From contig DAOSWM010000061.1 of NCBI GenBank assembly GCA_035380045.1, positions 1 through 17,443 of the forward strand: a stretch of 17,443 nucleotides of DNA. Direction: 5' to 3'. Each line of letters starts with the position of its first letter. The stretch's first letter is position 1. The notes under the pieces were generated by a model. The model had not been told where the DNA came from. It did no database searches and saw nothing but the letters and a program-made list of their open reading frames with translations. The translations under genes and the position numbers were made by a program. This document shows, piece by piece, positions 7,652 to 14,453 of this stretch. The DNA comes from DAOSWM01 sp035380045 (GTDB taxonomy: Bacteria > Bacteroidota > Bacteroidia > Bacteroidales > Tenuifilaceae).

Positions 7652-8335
7652 ATGAAAAAGCGAATAGTTAACATCCAGCGATTTATACTTTTGTCACTTT
7701 TGTTTTCTTCATGCGCAACCGCATACGTTCCAAACGTTGTAAACACACCATTAATGAACAATAAGGGTGAGTTTCAGGCATCATTGAATACTGGTATTTC
7801 GGGTTTCGATCCGCAGGTTGCATATGCGCTAACCGATAATATTGGTTTAATGGTAAACGGAAGCTTTGCGAACCGAACATCCGATTCTTCTGATGATTTT
7901 CACAAGCACCAGTTTGTAGAGTTTGGTGGTGGTTACTTCACTAAAGTTGGAAGTGCAGGTCGTTTCGAAGTTTTTGGAGGTTTTGGTGCAGGGAACTTAC
8001 AAGCAGAGTACGACAACGAACTGTGGGTTTCAAAAGCCAGAGTGAACTCAACACGGTTCTTCCTTCAGCCTGCAATAGGTGCCACCACCAGCGTGTTCGA
8101 TGGAAGCTTCGCATCGAGGTTTGTTTATGTTAACCTCAGTCAGAATTCGGATAATGCCTCTGCAATGTTTGTTGAACCGGTTCTTACAGGAAAGGTTGGT
8201 TACAAGTACGTGAAATTTATTGTACAAACAGGTTTTTCTTTTCTTCTAACATCAAACGATGTGGCTTTTAACTACCAACCCTTTATTTTCTCGGTTGGGG
8301 TTCAGCTTAACCTTGGAAAGTTATTCGATGAGTAA
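7652..8335 (+). CDS. Putative outer-membrane beta-barrel lipoprotein
   Basis: 227 residues from MKKRIVN. This start was chosen because it directly precedes a lipoprotein signal peptide (FILLSLLFSSC, C21); the open frame extends 13 codons further upstream without similar logic. The mature protein is rich in alternating polar/hydrophobic strands with aromatic ends and turns: NNKGEFQASLNTGISGFDPQVAYALTDNIGLMVNGSF, FVEFGGGYFTKVG, GRFEVFGGFGAGNL, FFLQPAIGAT, FVYVNLSQ, KVGYKYVKFIVQTGFSFLL, and it ends QPFIFSVGVQLNLGKLFDE. This is the pattern of a small 8-10-strand outer-membrane barrel. It is followed by a MITE-like element. Function unknown; no relation to its neighbours is evident. Confidence 0.8.
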   Translation: MKKRIVNIQRFILLSLLFSSCATAYVPNVVNTPLMNNKGEFQASLNTGISGFDPQVAYALTDNIGLMVNGSFANRTSDSSDDFHKHQFVEFGGGYFTKVGSAGRFEVFGGFGAGNLQAEYDNELWVSKARVNSTRFFLQPAIGATTSVFDGSFASRFVYVNLSQNSDNASAMFVEPVLTGKVGYKYVKFIVQTGFSFLLTSNDVAFNYQPFIFSVGVQLNLGKLFDE

Positions 8336-8337
8336 AA

Positions 8338-8494
8338 AAGAGTGTGTCTCAAAAGTTCATTGTGTGACTCTGTGAAGGACACGGAGAAACTCTGTGGAAT
8401 TAATAATTTAGTGTATCATAGTGTATCATAGAGGAATCACAGAGTTCCACAGAGTAGTGAATCTAATCCTATTTAACTTTTGAGACACCCTCTT
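8338..8494. mobile_element. 157-bp MITE-like element with terminal inverted repeats
   Basis: Ends AAGAGTGTGTCTCAAAAGTT (8338-8357) and AACTTTTGAGACACCCTCTT (8475-8494) are inverted repeats, 19 of 20 bases matching. A second inverted pair lies inside: ACTCTGTGGAA (8389-8399) and TTCCACAGAGT (8445-8455). An exact 10-base direct repeat, GTGTATCATA, is doubled at 8411-8430. There is no coding capacity. The termini resemble those of Bacteroidota insertion sequences from memory (not checked). No clear target-site duplication is visible. It sits between the 3' ends of convergent genes. Confidence 0.8.
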
Positions 8495-8518
8495 CGACGT
8501 ACATTTATATTTCGGTTT

Positions 8519-8899
8519 CTAGAAAGGTAAATCGTTCATATCATTACCCGAGTTTTCTTCATCGAGGAACGGAGGTAGTTCATCGTTACTTGGCATTGGG
8601 GGAGCATCGGGAACTTGTGCTTGAGAAGATGTACCGGTACGTTCAAGTTTCCATGCCCTAACATCGGTGTACCATCGCCCATTAAACTCTCTCGATTCAA
8701 TGTTTATTGACACCTTTAGCGTTTCTCCCGGCTGAATGGGCTCAAGGTCTCGAACTTTATCGCCCCAAAGCGAAATGCACACCTTACGTGGGTACTGCTC
8801 CTGGGTTTCAAGAATAAATTCCTGCTTAACCCACGCTCCGTTTTTGCCTTGTCCGCTTTGCTGTGGAAGTTTGCTTTGCAGTTTGCCTGTTATCTCCAT
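8519..8899 (-). CDS. DUF3127 protein with SSB-like C-terminal tail
   Basis: 126 residues, cytoplasmic. The first ~90 residues (MEITGKLQSKLPQQSG..., WVKQEFILETQEQYPRKVCISLWGDKV, GETLKVSINIESREFNGRWYTDVRAWKLE) match DUF3127, a small family in Bacteroidota that looks like an OB-fold. A disordered linker rich in Pro, Ser, Gln and acidic residues follows, and the protein ends NDMNDLPF. An acidic stretch ending in (I/L)-P-F after a disordered linker is the layout of bacterial single-stranded DNA-binding protein tails, which dock repair and replication partners. A nucleic-acid-binding role is therefore a reasonable inference, not shown. The gene follows the FKBP gene on the same strand, behind a terminator-like hairpin in its leader. 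Confidence 0.9.
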   Translation of the reverse strand: MEITGKLQSKLPQQSGQGKNGAWVKQEFILETQEQYPRKVCISLWGDKVRDLEPIQPGETLKVSINIESREFNGRWYTDVRAWKLERTGTSSQAQVPDAPPMPSNDELPPFLDEENSGNDMNDLPF

Positions 8900-8917
8900 G
8901 TTTTTGTTAAATTAAAA

Positions 8918-8945
8918 GGTCGGGTAGGTTTTAATCCACCCGACC
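8918..8945 (-). terminator. Hairpin between FKBP and DUF3127 genes (terminator or attenuator)
   Basis: Inverted arms GGTCGGGTAGG (8918-8928) and CCACCCGACC (8936-8945) give an 8-bp stem, a bulged A and two more G-C pairs. On the minus strand it is followed by TTTTAATTT. It lies 55 bases past the FKBP stop codon and only 18 bases before the DUF3127 ATG, so it can end FKBP transcription and also act inside the DUF3127 leader. Confidence 0.7.
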
Positions 8946-8984
8946 CAGTAAGCCATGAGTTTAGTTTTAGTATTTATGTAATGT

Positions 8985-9014
8985 CAAAAATACAAAAAAA
9001 TTACTCTTTAACAA
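8985..9014 (-). promoter_or_regulatory. Candidate promoter of the DUF3127 gene
   Basis: On the minus strand, TTG (9014-9012), a 19-base spacer and TATTTTTG (8992-8985) match the Bacteroidota consensus. It overlaps the last codons of the FKBP gene. A transcript starting here would carry a leader of about 80 bases including the hairpin at 8918-8945. Confidence 0.55.
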
Positions 9015-9690
9015 TATCTAAAAGTTCAACTTCAAAAATAAGAACACTGTTTGGTTTAATTGCTCCACCTGGACGTGGGTTTGCGCCATAGCCCAATTCT
9101 GCAGGAATATAGAACATATACTTTGCACCAACCTTCATTTTTTGAAGACCAATTGTCCAACCTTTAATTACTCTATTTAGCTGGAATTGCGCGGGATCTT
9201 TGCCGTATGAGCTATCGAACTCGGTTCCATCAATTAGGGTACCGCGGTAGTGAACTTTAACCATATCTTCAGGAGTTGGCATGGGGCCAGTACCTTCCTC
9301 AATTACTTTGTATTGTAAGCCGGTTGAATCAACAACAACGCCTTCCTGTTTTGCATTTTCTGCAAGGAACTTTTCGCCCTCTTCAAGCGCAGCTTTTGCT
9401 TTTACTTCCTGAATTTTAGTGAAGTAGTTGTTTAGAAAATCGATTGCTTCCTCGTTGGTCATTGCACCTTCCTTCTCATCATAAGCATCCTTTAGTCCCT
9501 TTGCAAAAGCTTCAATGTTAATCTCCTCAATTTCACCACGTTTAAGATTAGCGGCCATGTTTATTCCAATGGCGTAGCTCATGGTATCTAAATCGGTTTT
9601 TAGGTCAACGTTAAAACTCGACTGTGAGCAGCTGGTTAGGAATATTGAAATACCAATAAATCCAAGTACTAGTGATTTTAATAGTTTCAT
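9001..9690 (-). CDS. FKBP-type peptidyl-prolyl isomerase lipoprotein (FkpA/Mip-like)
   Basis: 229 residues from MKLLKSLVLG. This start gives a lipoprotein signal (GISIFLTSC, C21); an upstream in-frame ATG at 9756 would bury it. Residues ~30-115 are helical and match the N-terminal dimerisation region of Mip/FkpA proteins (DLDTMSYAIGINMAANLKRG, then a long charged helix KIQEVKAKAALEEGEKFLAENAK). Residues ~125-229 are the FKBP domain: TGLQYKVIEEGTG, VKVHYRGTLIDGTEFDSS (145-161), VIKGWTIGLQKMKVG, IPAELGYG and the final strand SVLIFEVELLDI. It isomerises Xaa-Pro bonds and assists folding of envelope proteins, anchored to a membrane on the periplasmic side. TATATTCG at 9739-9732 is a possible -7 box, but its spacing to the nearest TTTG is short. 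Confidence 0.95.
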   Translation of the reverse strand: MKLLKSLVLGFIGISIFLTSCSQSSFNVDLKTDLDTMSYAIGINMAANLKRGEIEEINIEAFAKGLKDAYDEKEGAMTNEEAIDFLNNYFTKIQEVKAKAALEEGEKFLAENAKQEGVVVDSTGLQYKVIEEGTGPMPTPEDMVKVHYRGTLIDGTEFDSSYGKDPAQFQLNRVIKGWTIGLQKMKVGAKYMFYIPAELGYGANPRPGGAIKPNSVLIFEVELLDIVKE

Positions 9691-9807
9691 ACTAAGTTTA
9701 ATGTTAGTTTGTTGTTTATAAAATAATGGTGCGAATATATGGAATATTTGTGTCAAATGGGATGAAAAAAGCCAACTTTATTTCGCATTTAACATCATTT
9801 AAACTAC

Positions 9808-10473
9808 TTAACAAGGTTTTTGTGCTCGTAGCATGTGCCTTTTGCCCGGTGGGCCGGGCAAGCGTTCAAGAACAAAGCCAACCGATGACAAAGCGGTTTT
9901 TACCACACCTTTTACGCTATACGTAACAAGAATTCCTCCCGGGTGCATGGCATCGAATATTTTCTTAAACTGTTTGGGTTCCCACATCTCGGGCTGGTCG
10001 TTGGGAGCGAAAGCATCGAAGTAAATAAGGTGGAATGCTGAATTGGGAACCCAGGTTGTGAAGTCGGTTTGCAGTTTTTGAATCTCAAATTCGTCAGTTA
10101 GCTTTTCGGATTTTCCCCACGAACAATCACAAACCTTCTGCCAGAGTTCTGAAGTTGGTTCTGGCAGAATGGTATTGTAGTTCAGCAGTTTTATCTCTTC
10201 GGCTGTTAGCGGGTAAAGTTCCAGCGAAGTGTACGAAACTTTTAAGCTGTTCGAAATTGCATGGGAGGCTGTTAATGCAGCGTTAAGTCCTGTTCCAAAG
10301 CCAACTTCTAGAATGTTGACTTTCCCTTGAATCGAAATGTTTTTGAGACCGGCATCAATAAAAATATGCTGCGACTCGGTTACTGCGCCATGTTGCGAAT
10401 GGTAGTGAACTCCAAATTTGTTGGAGCACAGTGTTGATGACCCATCGGAAGTTATATGGTGTGTTACGTTCAT
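9808..10473 (-). CDS. mnmD: tRNA 5-methylaminomethyl-2-thiouridine methyltransferase, MnmD (MnmC methyltransferase domain only)
   Basis: 221 residues from MNVTHHITSDGS. An ATG three codons upstream (10482) is possible, but the -7 box at 10494-10487 places the transcript start at about 10480, which favours this start. The SAM-binding motif is ILEVGFGTGLN (54-64). Other family marks are DGSSTL, HYHSQHGAVTESQHIFIDAGL near the N-terminus and YFDAFAPNDQPEMW, the catalytic-loop region of the DUF752/MnmC family. It finishes the mnm5s2U modification at wobble position 34 of certain tRNAs. In E. coli this activity is fused to an FAD oxidase (MnmC); here the oxidase half is absent, as in stand-alone MnmD. 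A GC-rich hairpin over the PGPPGK codons (9842-9861) is within the coding end. Divergent from tlyA. Confidence 0.93.
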   Translation of the reverse strand: MNVTHHITSDGSSTLCSNKFGVHYHSQHGAVTESQHIFIDAGLKNISIQGKVNILEVGFGTGLNAALTASHAISNSLKVSYTSLELYPLTAEEIKLLNYNTILPEPTSELWQKVCDCSWGKSEKLTDEFEIQKLQTDFTTWVPNSAFHLIYFDAFAPNDQPEMWEPKQFKKIFDAMHPGGILVTYSVKGVVKTALSSVGFVLERLPGPPGKRHMLRAQKPC

Positions 10474-10486
10474 TCTTTCCATTCGG

Positions 10487-10516
10487 CAAAATTAGCTACG
10501 AATTTGGGTTTGCAAA
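10487..10516 (-). promoter_or_regulatory. Promoter of mnmD
   Basis: Minus strand: TTTG (10516-10513), 18 bases, TAATTTTG (10494-10487), fitting the Bacteroidota consensus. The -33 element lies inside the 20-bp palindrome at 10503-10522, so it is shared with the tlyA promoter region. Confidence 0.6.
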
Positions 10517-10522
10517 CCCAAA
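10503..10522. promoter_or_regulatory. Perfect 20-bp palindrome between divergent promoters
   Basis: TTTGGGTTTGCAAACCCAAA reads identically on both strands over all 20 bases. It carries the -33 TTTG of both the mnmD and tlyA promoters, so a dimeric regulator bound here could affect both genes. It could also simply arise from two facing -33 boxes. Confidence 0.75.
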
Positions 10523-10534
10523 ACCATACTTTTG
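10503..10534 (+). promoter_or_regulatory. Promoter of tlyA
   Basis: TTTG (10503-10506), a 20-base spacer and TACTTTTG (10527-10534) match the Bacteroidota consensus fully. The ATG of tlyA follows 17 bases later, giving a leader of about 10 bases. Confidence 0.7.
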
Positions 10535-10551
10535 TTCATTCAGCAAAACGT

Positions 10552-11349
10552 ATGAGACTCGATATTTACCTTGTTCAGAATAACATTTTCGCATCGCGCG
10601 AGCAGGCCAAGTACAATATTTCTGCCGGGAATGTTTTGGTTAACCAAAAAATTATAAGCAAACCGGCCTTTGATGTAAAAGAAAACGATATAGTTACAGT
10701 TTCAGAAGGAAACTTAAACCCATACGTTAGCAAGGGTGGGCTAAAGCTTCACAAAGCGCTGGAGGCCTTTTCAATCGATTGTCAGGGAATGGATGTTCTC
10801 GATGTTGGAGCATCAACCGGAGGTTTCACCGATTGCGCCCTTCAGCACGGAGCAAAAACAGTGTACGCAATTGATGTTGGAACAAAGCAGCTTTCACCGC
10901 TAATTTCCCAAAACCCCAAAGTTGTATCCATTGAGAACAAGCACATTTTCGACCTAACCCTTGATGATGTTGATGGAAGAACGTTCAACATTATTGTAAC
11001 CGATTTGTCGTTTATTTCTCTAACAAAGGTTCTCGCTTACTTCACTAAGTTCCTCCAACCCGATGGGTTTGTGATTGCCCTAATTAAACCTCAGTTCGAA
11101 GTGGGAAGGGAGTTTGTTGGAAAAGGGGGCATTGTTCGAAACCGAAAGGCACACCTCAACGCCATAGTTCGCATTTGGGAAAGTGCCAAACAAAGCCAGC
11201 TTTTCTTATCAAGGATTGTTGCCTCTCCATTTGTTGATTCACAGCGAAATATTGAATACTTGGCTCTTTTTGAGCAAGTTGAAACAGCTTGTCCGATTAT
11301 TGAATCCATTGTAAATAGTTCATTTAATGAGTTCGGTTATAAGAAGTAA
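10552..11349 (+). CDS. tlyA: TlyA family rRNA 2'-O-methyltransferase
   Basis: 265 residues from MRLDIYLVQNN. This start is set by the S4 domain and by the promoter at 10503-10534. Residues 1-48 are an S4 RNA-binding domain (RLDIYLVQNNIFASREQAKYNISAGNVLVN). A FtsJ/RrmJ-like SAM domain follows: DVLDVGASTGGFTDCALQHGA (81-101) is motif I, TDLSFISL (151-158) holds the catalytic-type Asp and LIKPQFEVG (178-186) the catalytic-type Lys. The length is standard for TlyA. In mycobacteria this enzyme methylates 16S C1409 and 23S C1920 and gives capreomycin sensitivity; many bacterial homologues act only on 23S rRNA, and which applies here is unknown. Older annotations call it hemolysin A. Cytoplasmic. 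Confidence 0.95.
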   Translation: MRLDIYLVQNNIFASREQAKYNISAGNVLVNQKIISKPAFDVKENDIVTVSEGNLNPYVSKGGLKLHKALEAFSIDCQGMDVLDVGASTGGFTDCALQHGAKTVYAIDVGTKQLSPLISQNPKVVSIENKHIFDLTLDDVDGRTFNIIVTDLSFISLTKVLAYFTKFLQPDGFVIALIKPQFEVGREFVGKGGIVRNRKAHLNAIVRIWESAKQSQLFLSRIVASPFVDSQRNIEYLALFEQVETACPIIESIVNSSFNEFGYKK

Positions 11350-11469
11350 GCGGTTTTAGTGAATCGAATTGTACCACTTTTTTTATAACTTGCATTTTTT
11401 TACTGAAAGCAATTTCTTGCTGGTATACGCGAACAAATTATAATTATAAACCCAATAACATTCATTACT

Positions 11470-13578
11470 ATGAGAAAAATATTTCTGATTATGGTTTCTA
11501 CAGGAATCTTTCTGGCCATGTTTTCGTGCAAGAACGAAAGCCAAAATCCGCTTATTGCCGATTTTAACACTCCGTTCAACGTACCTCCGTTCGATAAAAT
11601 AAAGGTTGAGCATTTTGAACCTGCCTTTGCAGAGGCAGTTAAGCAACAAAAAGCGGAGGTTGATGCGATAGTTAACAGCACCGAAGAGCCAACCTTTGAA
11701 AACACAATACTGGCATTTGAGTATAGTGGCGGCTTGCTTCGCAAGGTTTCAAGCGTTTTTTACCCGTTAACAACAGCCAAAACCGGCCCTGAACTTCAGG
11801 CGGTTTCGCAGCGCGTTGCTCCAATGCTTAGCGGGCATAAGGACGATATTAACCTTAACCCCAACCTTTTTAAAAGAATAAAAGCTGTATACGATAAGAA
11901 GGACGAGCTGAGCCTGAACCCCGAACAGCAAATGCTTCTTGAAAAAATTTACAAAGGTTTCGTACGCGGTGGAGCGAATTTGCCAGAGGAAAAACAGCAG
12001 CGTTTCCGTGAAATAAACGAGGCACTATCGAAGCTTAGCCTAAAATTTGGCGATCATGTTCTGGCCGAAACCAACGCTTTTCAGCTAGTGATTGATAACA
12101 AGGAAGATTTAGCCGGCTTGCCCGATGGCGTTATTGCCGGTGCTGCCGAAGAGGCTAAAAGCAGAGGTATGGAAGGGAAATGGGTTTTCACTTTGCAGAA
12201 TCCCAGTTTAATTCCTTTCCTACAGTTCGCCGAGAACCGTGAATTGCGAGAGAAAATGCACACAGCATACATTATGAGAGGGAACAACGGGAACGAGAAT
12301 GATAACAACGAAATAGTTAGCCAAATAGTTCCGCTTCGTCTTGAGCGTGCTCAAATGCTTGGTTACAAATCGCATGCAGAGTATATTCTTGAGGAGAACA
12401 TGGCCAAGTCTCCAGAAAAAGTAAACGACTTCCTGATGCAACTTTGGGAACCTACCCTGAAACGAGCAAAGGCCGAAGCGTACGACCTTCAGAAAATGTT
12501 GGAGAAGGATGGAAAGGATTTAAAGCTTCAGTCGTGGGATTGGTGGTACTACACCGAAAAAATCCGTAAGGAGAAGTACGATTTAGATGAGGAGATGCTT
12601 AAGCCATACTTCTCGCTCGAGAATGTGAAGAAGGGAATTTTCATGCTCACTGAGAAGCTCTATGGCATTCAGTACACCAAGCTAACCAATGTTCCTTTGT
12701 ACCATCCCGAAGCAGAAGCTTACGAGGTGAAGGAAGCGGATGGAAGCCACATTGGTATTCTCTACATGGATTTTTACCCTCGTGAAAGCAAGCGTGGAGG
12801 AGCATGGATGACCAGCTACCGCGACCAGTACGTAACTCCTGAAGGAGAGTTTATTACTCCCGTTATTACCATTGTTACCAACTTTACTAAGCCAACCGGC
12901 ACTACACCCGCACTGCTTTCGGTTGATGAGGCACAAACATTCTTCCACGAGTTTGGCCATGCATTGCATGGACTACTGGCGAATACTACCTATCCACGCC
13001 TTGCTGGAACCAACGTTCCCCGCGATTTTGTGGAGTTGCCCTCGCAAATAATGGAGAACTGGAGCACCGATCCTGAGTTCCTAAAAATGTATGCCCTGCA
13101 CTATGAAACCGGCGAACCAATTCCCGATGAACTAATCCAGAAAATGGAAGCCAGCGGAACTTTTAACCAGGGTTTCATAACCGGTGAATTTTTGGCAGCA
13201 GCCATTCTCGATAAGGACTACCATAGCATTACCGAAATGCAGGATATTGTTCCGGGAGAATTCGAGAAGGAATCCATGAATCGTATTGGATTAATTGACG
13301 AGATTGTACCCCGTTACCGTAGCACCTACTTCCAGCACATTTTTGCAGGTGGTTACTCCATGGGTTACTACAGCTACATTTGGGCAGGTGTTCTCGATTC
13401 CGATGCCTACGAGGCATTCAAGGAAACCGGAAATATTTTCGATAAGGAGACTGCTTCGAAATTCCGCAAGTTTGTTCTTGAAAAAGGGGGAACCGAACCC
13501 GCCGACGAGCTTTACAAGAAGTTCCGCGGCGCCGATCCAAAACCCGATGCTCTTCTTAAAAAGAGAGGTTTGATATAA
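11470..13578 (+). CDS. dcp: M3 family peptidyl-dipeptidase (Dcp-like), putative lipoprotein
   Basis: 702 residues. A signal peptide MRKIFLIMVSTGIFLAMFSC ends at C20, followed by KNES, so it is probably lipid-anchored and extracytoplasmic, unlike the soluble E. coli Dcp. The mature N-terminus is typical (NPLIADFNTPFNVPPFDKIKVEHFEPAFAEA). The zinc site is clear: H493-E-F-G-H497 with A-L-H, third ligand E522 in FVELPSQIMENW, 25 residues after the second His as in thimet oligopeptidase. Further M3 marks are GILYMDFYPRESKRGGAWM and the C-terminal HIFAGGYSMGYYSYIWAGVLDSDAY, which supplies substrate-binding Tyr/His residues. It removes dipeptides from the C-terminus of peptides, probably for nutrition or clearance of signal-peptide fragments. 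Single-gene unit closed by a strong terminator. Confidence 0.95.
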   Translation: MRKIFLIMVSTGIFLAMFSCKNESQNPLIADFNTPFNVPPFDKIKVEHFEPAFAEAVKQQKAEVDAIVNSTEEPTFENTILAFEYSGGLLRKVSSVFYPLTTAKTGPELQAVSQRVAPMLSGHKDDINLNPNLFKRIKAVYDKKDELSLNPEQQMLLEKIYKGFVRGGANLPEEKQQRFREINEALSKLSLKFGDHVLAETNAFQLVIDNKEDLAGLPDGVIAGAAEEAKSRGMEGKWVFTLQNPSLIPFLQFAENRELREKMHTAYIMRGNNGNENDNNEIVSQIVPLRLERAQMLGYKSHAEYILEENMAKSPEKVNDFLMQLWEPTLKRAKAEAYDLQKMLEKDGKDLKLQSWDWWYYTEKIRKEKYDLDEEMLKPYFSLENVKKGIFMLTEKLYGIQYTKLTNVPLYHPEAEAYEVKEADGSHIGILYMDFYPRESKRGGAWMTSYRDQYVTPEGEFITPVITIVTNFTKPTGTTPALLSVDEAQTFFHEFGHALHGLLANTTYPRLAGTNVPRDFVELPSQIMENWSTDPEFLKMYALHYETGEPIPDELIQKMEASGTFNQGFITGEFLAAAILDKDYHSITEMQDIVPGEFEKESMNRIGLIDEIVPRYRSTYFQHIFAGGYSMGYYSYIWAGVLDSDAYEAFKETGNIFDKETASKFRKFVLEKGGTEPADELYKKFRGADPKPDALLKKRGLI

Positions 13579-13598
13579 TTGAGCTTTGTCATATTAGG

Positions 13599-13637
13599 GG
13601 TTCTGGAGTTAGCATGCTAACTCCAGAACCTTTTTTT
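13599..13637 (+). terminator. Rho-independent terminator after dcp
   Basis: A perfect 32-bp palindrome at 13599-13630 with arms GGTTCTGGAGTTAGCA and TGCTAACTCCAGAACC is followed directly by seven T. It starts 21 bases after the dcp stop codon. Confidence 0.93.
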
Positions 13638-13720
13638 GTGCTGATAACCAAAGGTTTGTTTTTTTTTAATAACTTTTATGTTTTTCTTGTTTTGTGTTAT
13701 GCACAAGCAAAACTTATTTT

Positions 13721-13760
13721 TAATGACGAAATGTAAGCACATCTGTTTTTTTCGTCATTA
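13721..13760. repeat. Inverted repeat in non-coding region
   Basis: Arms TAATGACGAAA (13721-13731) and TTTCGTCATTA (13750-13760) match perfectly over 11 bases around an 18-base loop. No adjacent gene end explains it. It lies just upstream of the MITE-like element and could be a transcript hairpin or a protein-binding dyad. Confidence 0.7.
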
Positions 13761-13788
13761 AAGTATATCTTTTTTAAAAAAAACACAC

Positions 13789-14047
13789 TAGTGTCCGACG
13801 AATTTAATAAGATTACCTTCGGTGAGATCACCTGTCTGCCGACAAAGGCAGGCTGCGCTAAGTTCTTCGCTTCGCTCAGAATGACAGTTTGTTGTATGTT
13901 CTTAGGGGAAGGGAGGGGTTGGTGGCGGCTTGGCCGCCACCAACCCCTCCCTTCCCCTATAAAATAAAAATTAATTAACTGTCATTCTGAGAGAAACGAA
14001 GTGTATCGAAGAATCTTTTTTATGCTAATAAAATTAATCGGACACTA
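13789..14047. mobile_element. 259-bp nested-palindrome MITE-like element
   Basis: Three nested layers of inverted repeats. The outer ends TAGTGTCCGA (13789-13798) and TCGGACACTA (14038-14047) match perfectly and continue with weaker similarity for about 15 bases. The middle layer is TCAGAATGACAGT (13876-13888) against ACTGTCATTCTGA (13978-13990), with flanking TTCTTCG/CGAAGAA. The core is the 26-bp hairpin at 13903-13959. The outermost TA could be a target duplication of the kind made by IS630/mariner-type enzymes. A further inverted pair, CCTGTCTGCC/GGCAGG, lies at 13841-13852. No open reading frame of note. Such elements are moved in trans or spread as dispersed repeats. Confidence 0.8.
13903..13959. 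repeat. 26-bp perfect hairpin at core of the element
   Basis: The left arm (13903-13928) begins TAGGGGAAGGGAGGGG and the right arm (13934-13959) ends CCCCTCCCTTCCCCTA; all 26 positions pair around a 5-base CTTGG centre. One arm is pure purine for most of its length (G-runs of 3-4), giving strong strand asymmetry. Confidence 0.92.
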
Positions 14048-14389
14048 CTGAAAAACATAAAAACATGAAATTTACCGGTGTATGACAATGGGTTGTTAAA
14101 ACATTGATATACAGTAAATAAATTAGTTTTCTTGCTGTTTTGTTGCTTCAAGGCGTAGTACAAAGAATTATTTCAACCTATTGCCCTTTACCAATCCCCA
14201 GCCGTTAGGTAATGTAAATTGTCTCTTACATCGAACTCACGTTATATAAAGAGTGCAATAATATAGTCTTTGTGTTTTTATCATCATCTTTTAAACTGCT
14301 AATGATTTGCTTAATTTTGGAGCATACAATTTTATTAATGAAAATGTGCGATCCATTAAACTCATGGTAGAACTATTTTTTAAAAAAAC
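14048..14389. other. Non-coding stretch with no recognised feature
   Basis: 342 AT-rich bases between the MITE-like element and the promoter at 14390. Stop codons are frequent in all frames and no hairpin, RNA gene or conserved motif stands out to me. With 13638-13788 it makes an unusually long intergenic region for this window and may be a decayed gene or a landing site for repeats. Confidence 0.5.
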
Positions 14390-14420
14390 TTGACATTAAT
14401 GTTAAATATATCTAACTTTG
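14390..14420 (+). promoter_or_regulatory. Promoter of the membrane protein/Xre pair
   Basis: TTG (14390-14392), a 20-base spacer and TAACTTTG (14413-14420) match the Bacteroidota consensus exactly. The expected transcript start is about 14427, giving a leader of about 27 bases before the ATG at 14454. Confidence 0.8.
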
Positions 14421-14442
14421 TGTTAGAATTAAATAACATTAA
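14396..14442. promoter_or_regulatory. Concentric operator-like inverted repeats over the promoter
   Basis: The outer arms TTAATGTTA (14396-14404) and TAACATTAA (14434-14442) pair perfectly; the inner arms TCTAAC (14411-14416) and GTTAGA (14422-14427) pair perfectly. Both dyads share one centre, base 14419, within the -7 box. A regulator bound here would block polymerase. The Xre protein encoded by the second gene of the unit is the natural candidate (inference). Confidence 0.75.
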
Positions 14443-14453
14443 CAGATTCGATT

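Noticed and set aside
9842..9861. Strong GC hairpin TTGCCCGG/CCGGGCAA near the 3' end of mnmD as a terminator
   Set aside because: It lies inside the coding sequence over Pro-Gly codons and has no T-run; best explained by amino-acid coding.
13750..14047. CRISPR-like or attachment-site reading of the repeats
   Set aside because: The repeats are inverted and nested, not regularly spaced direct repeats; no cas genes or integrase are nearby.
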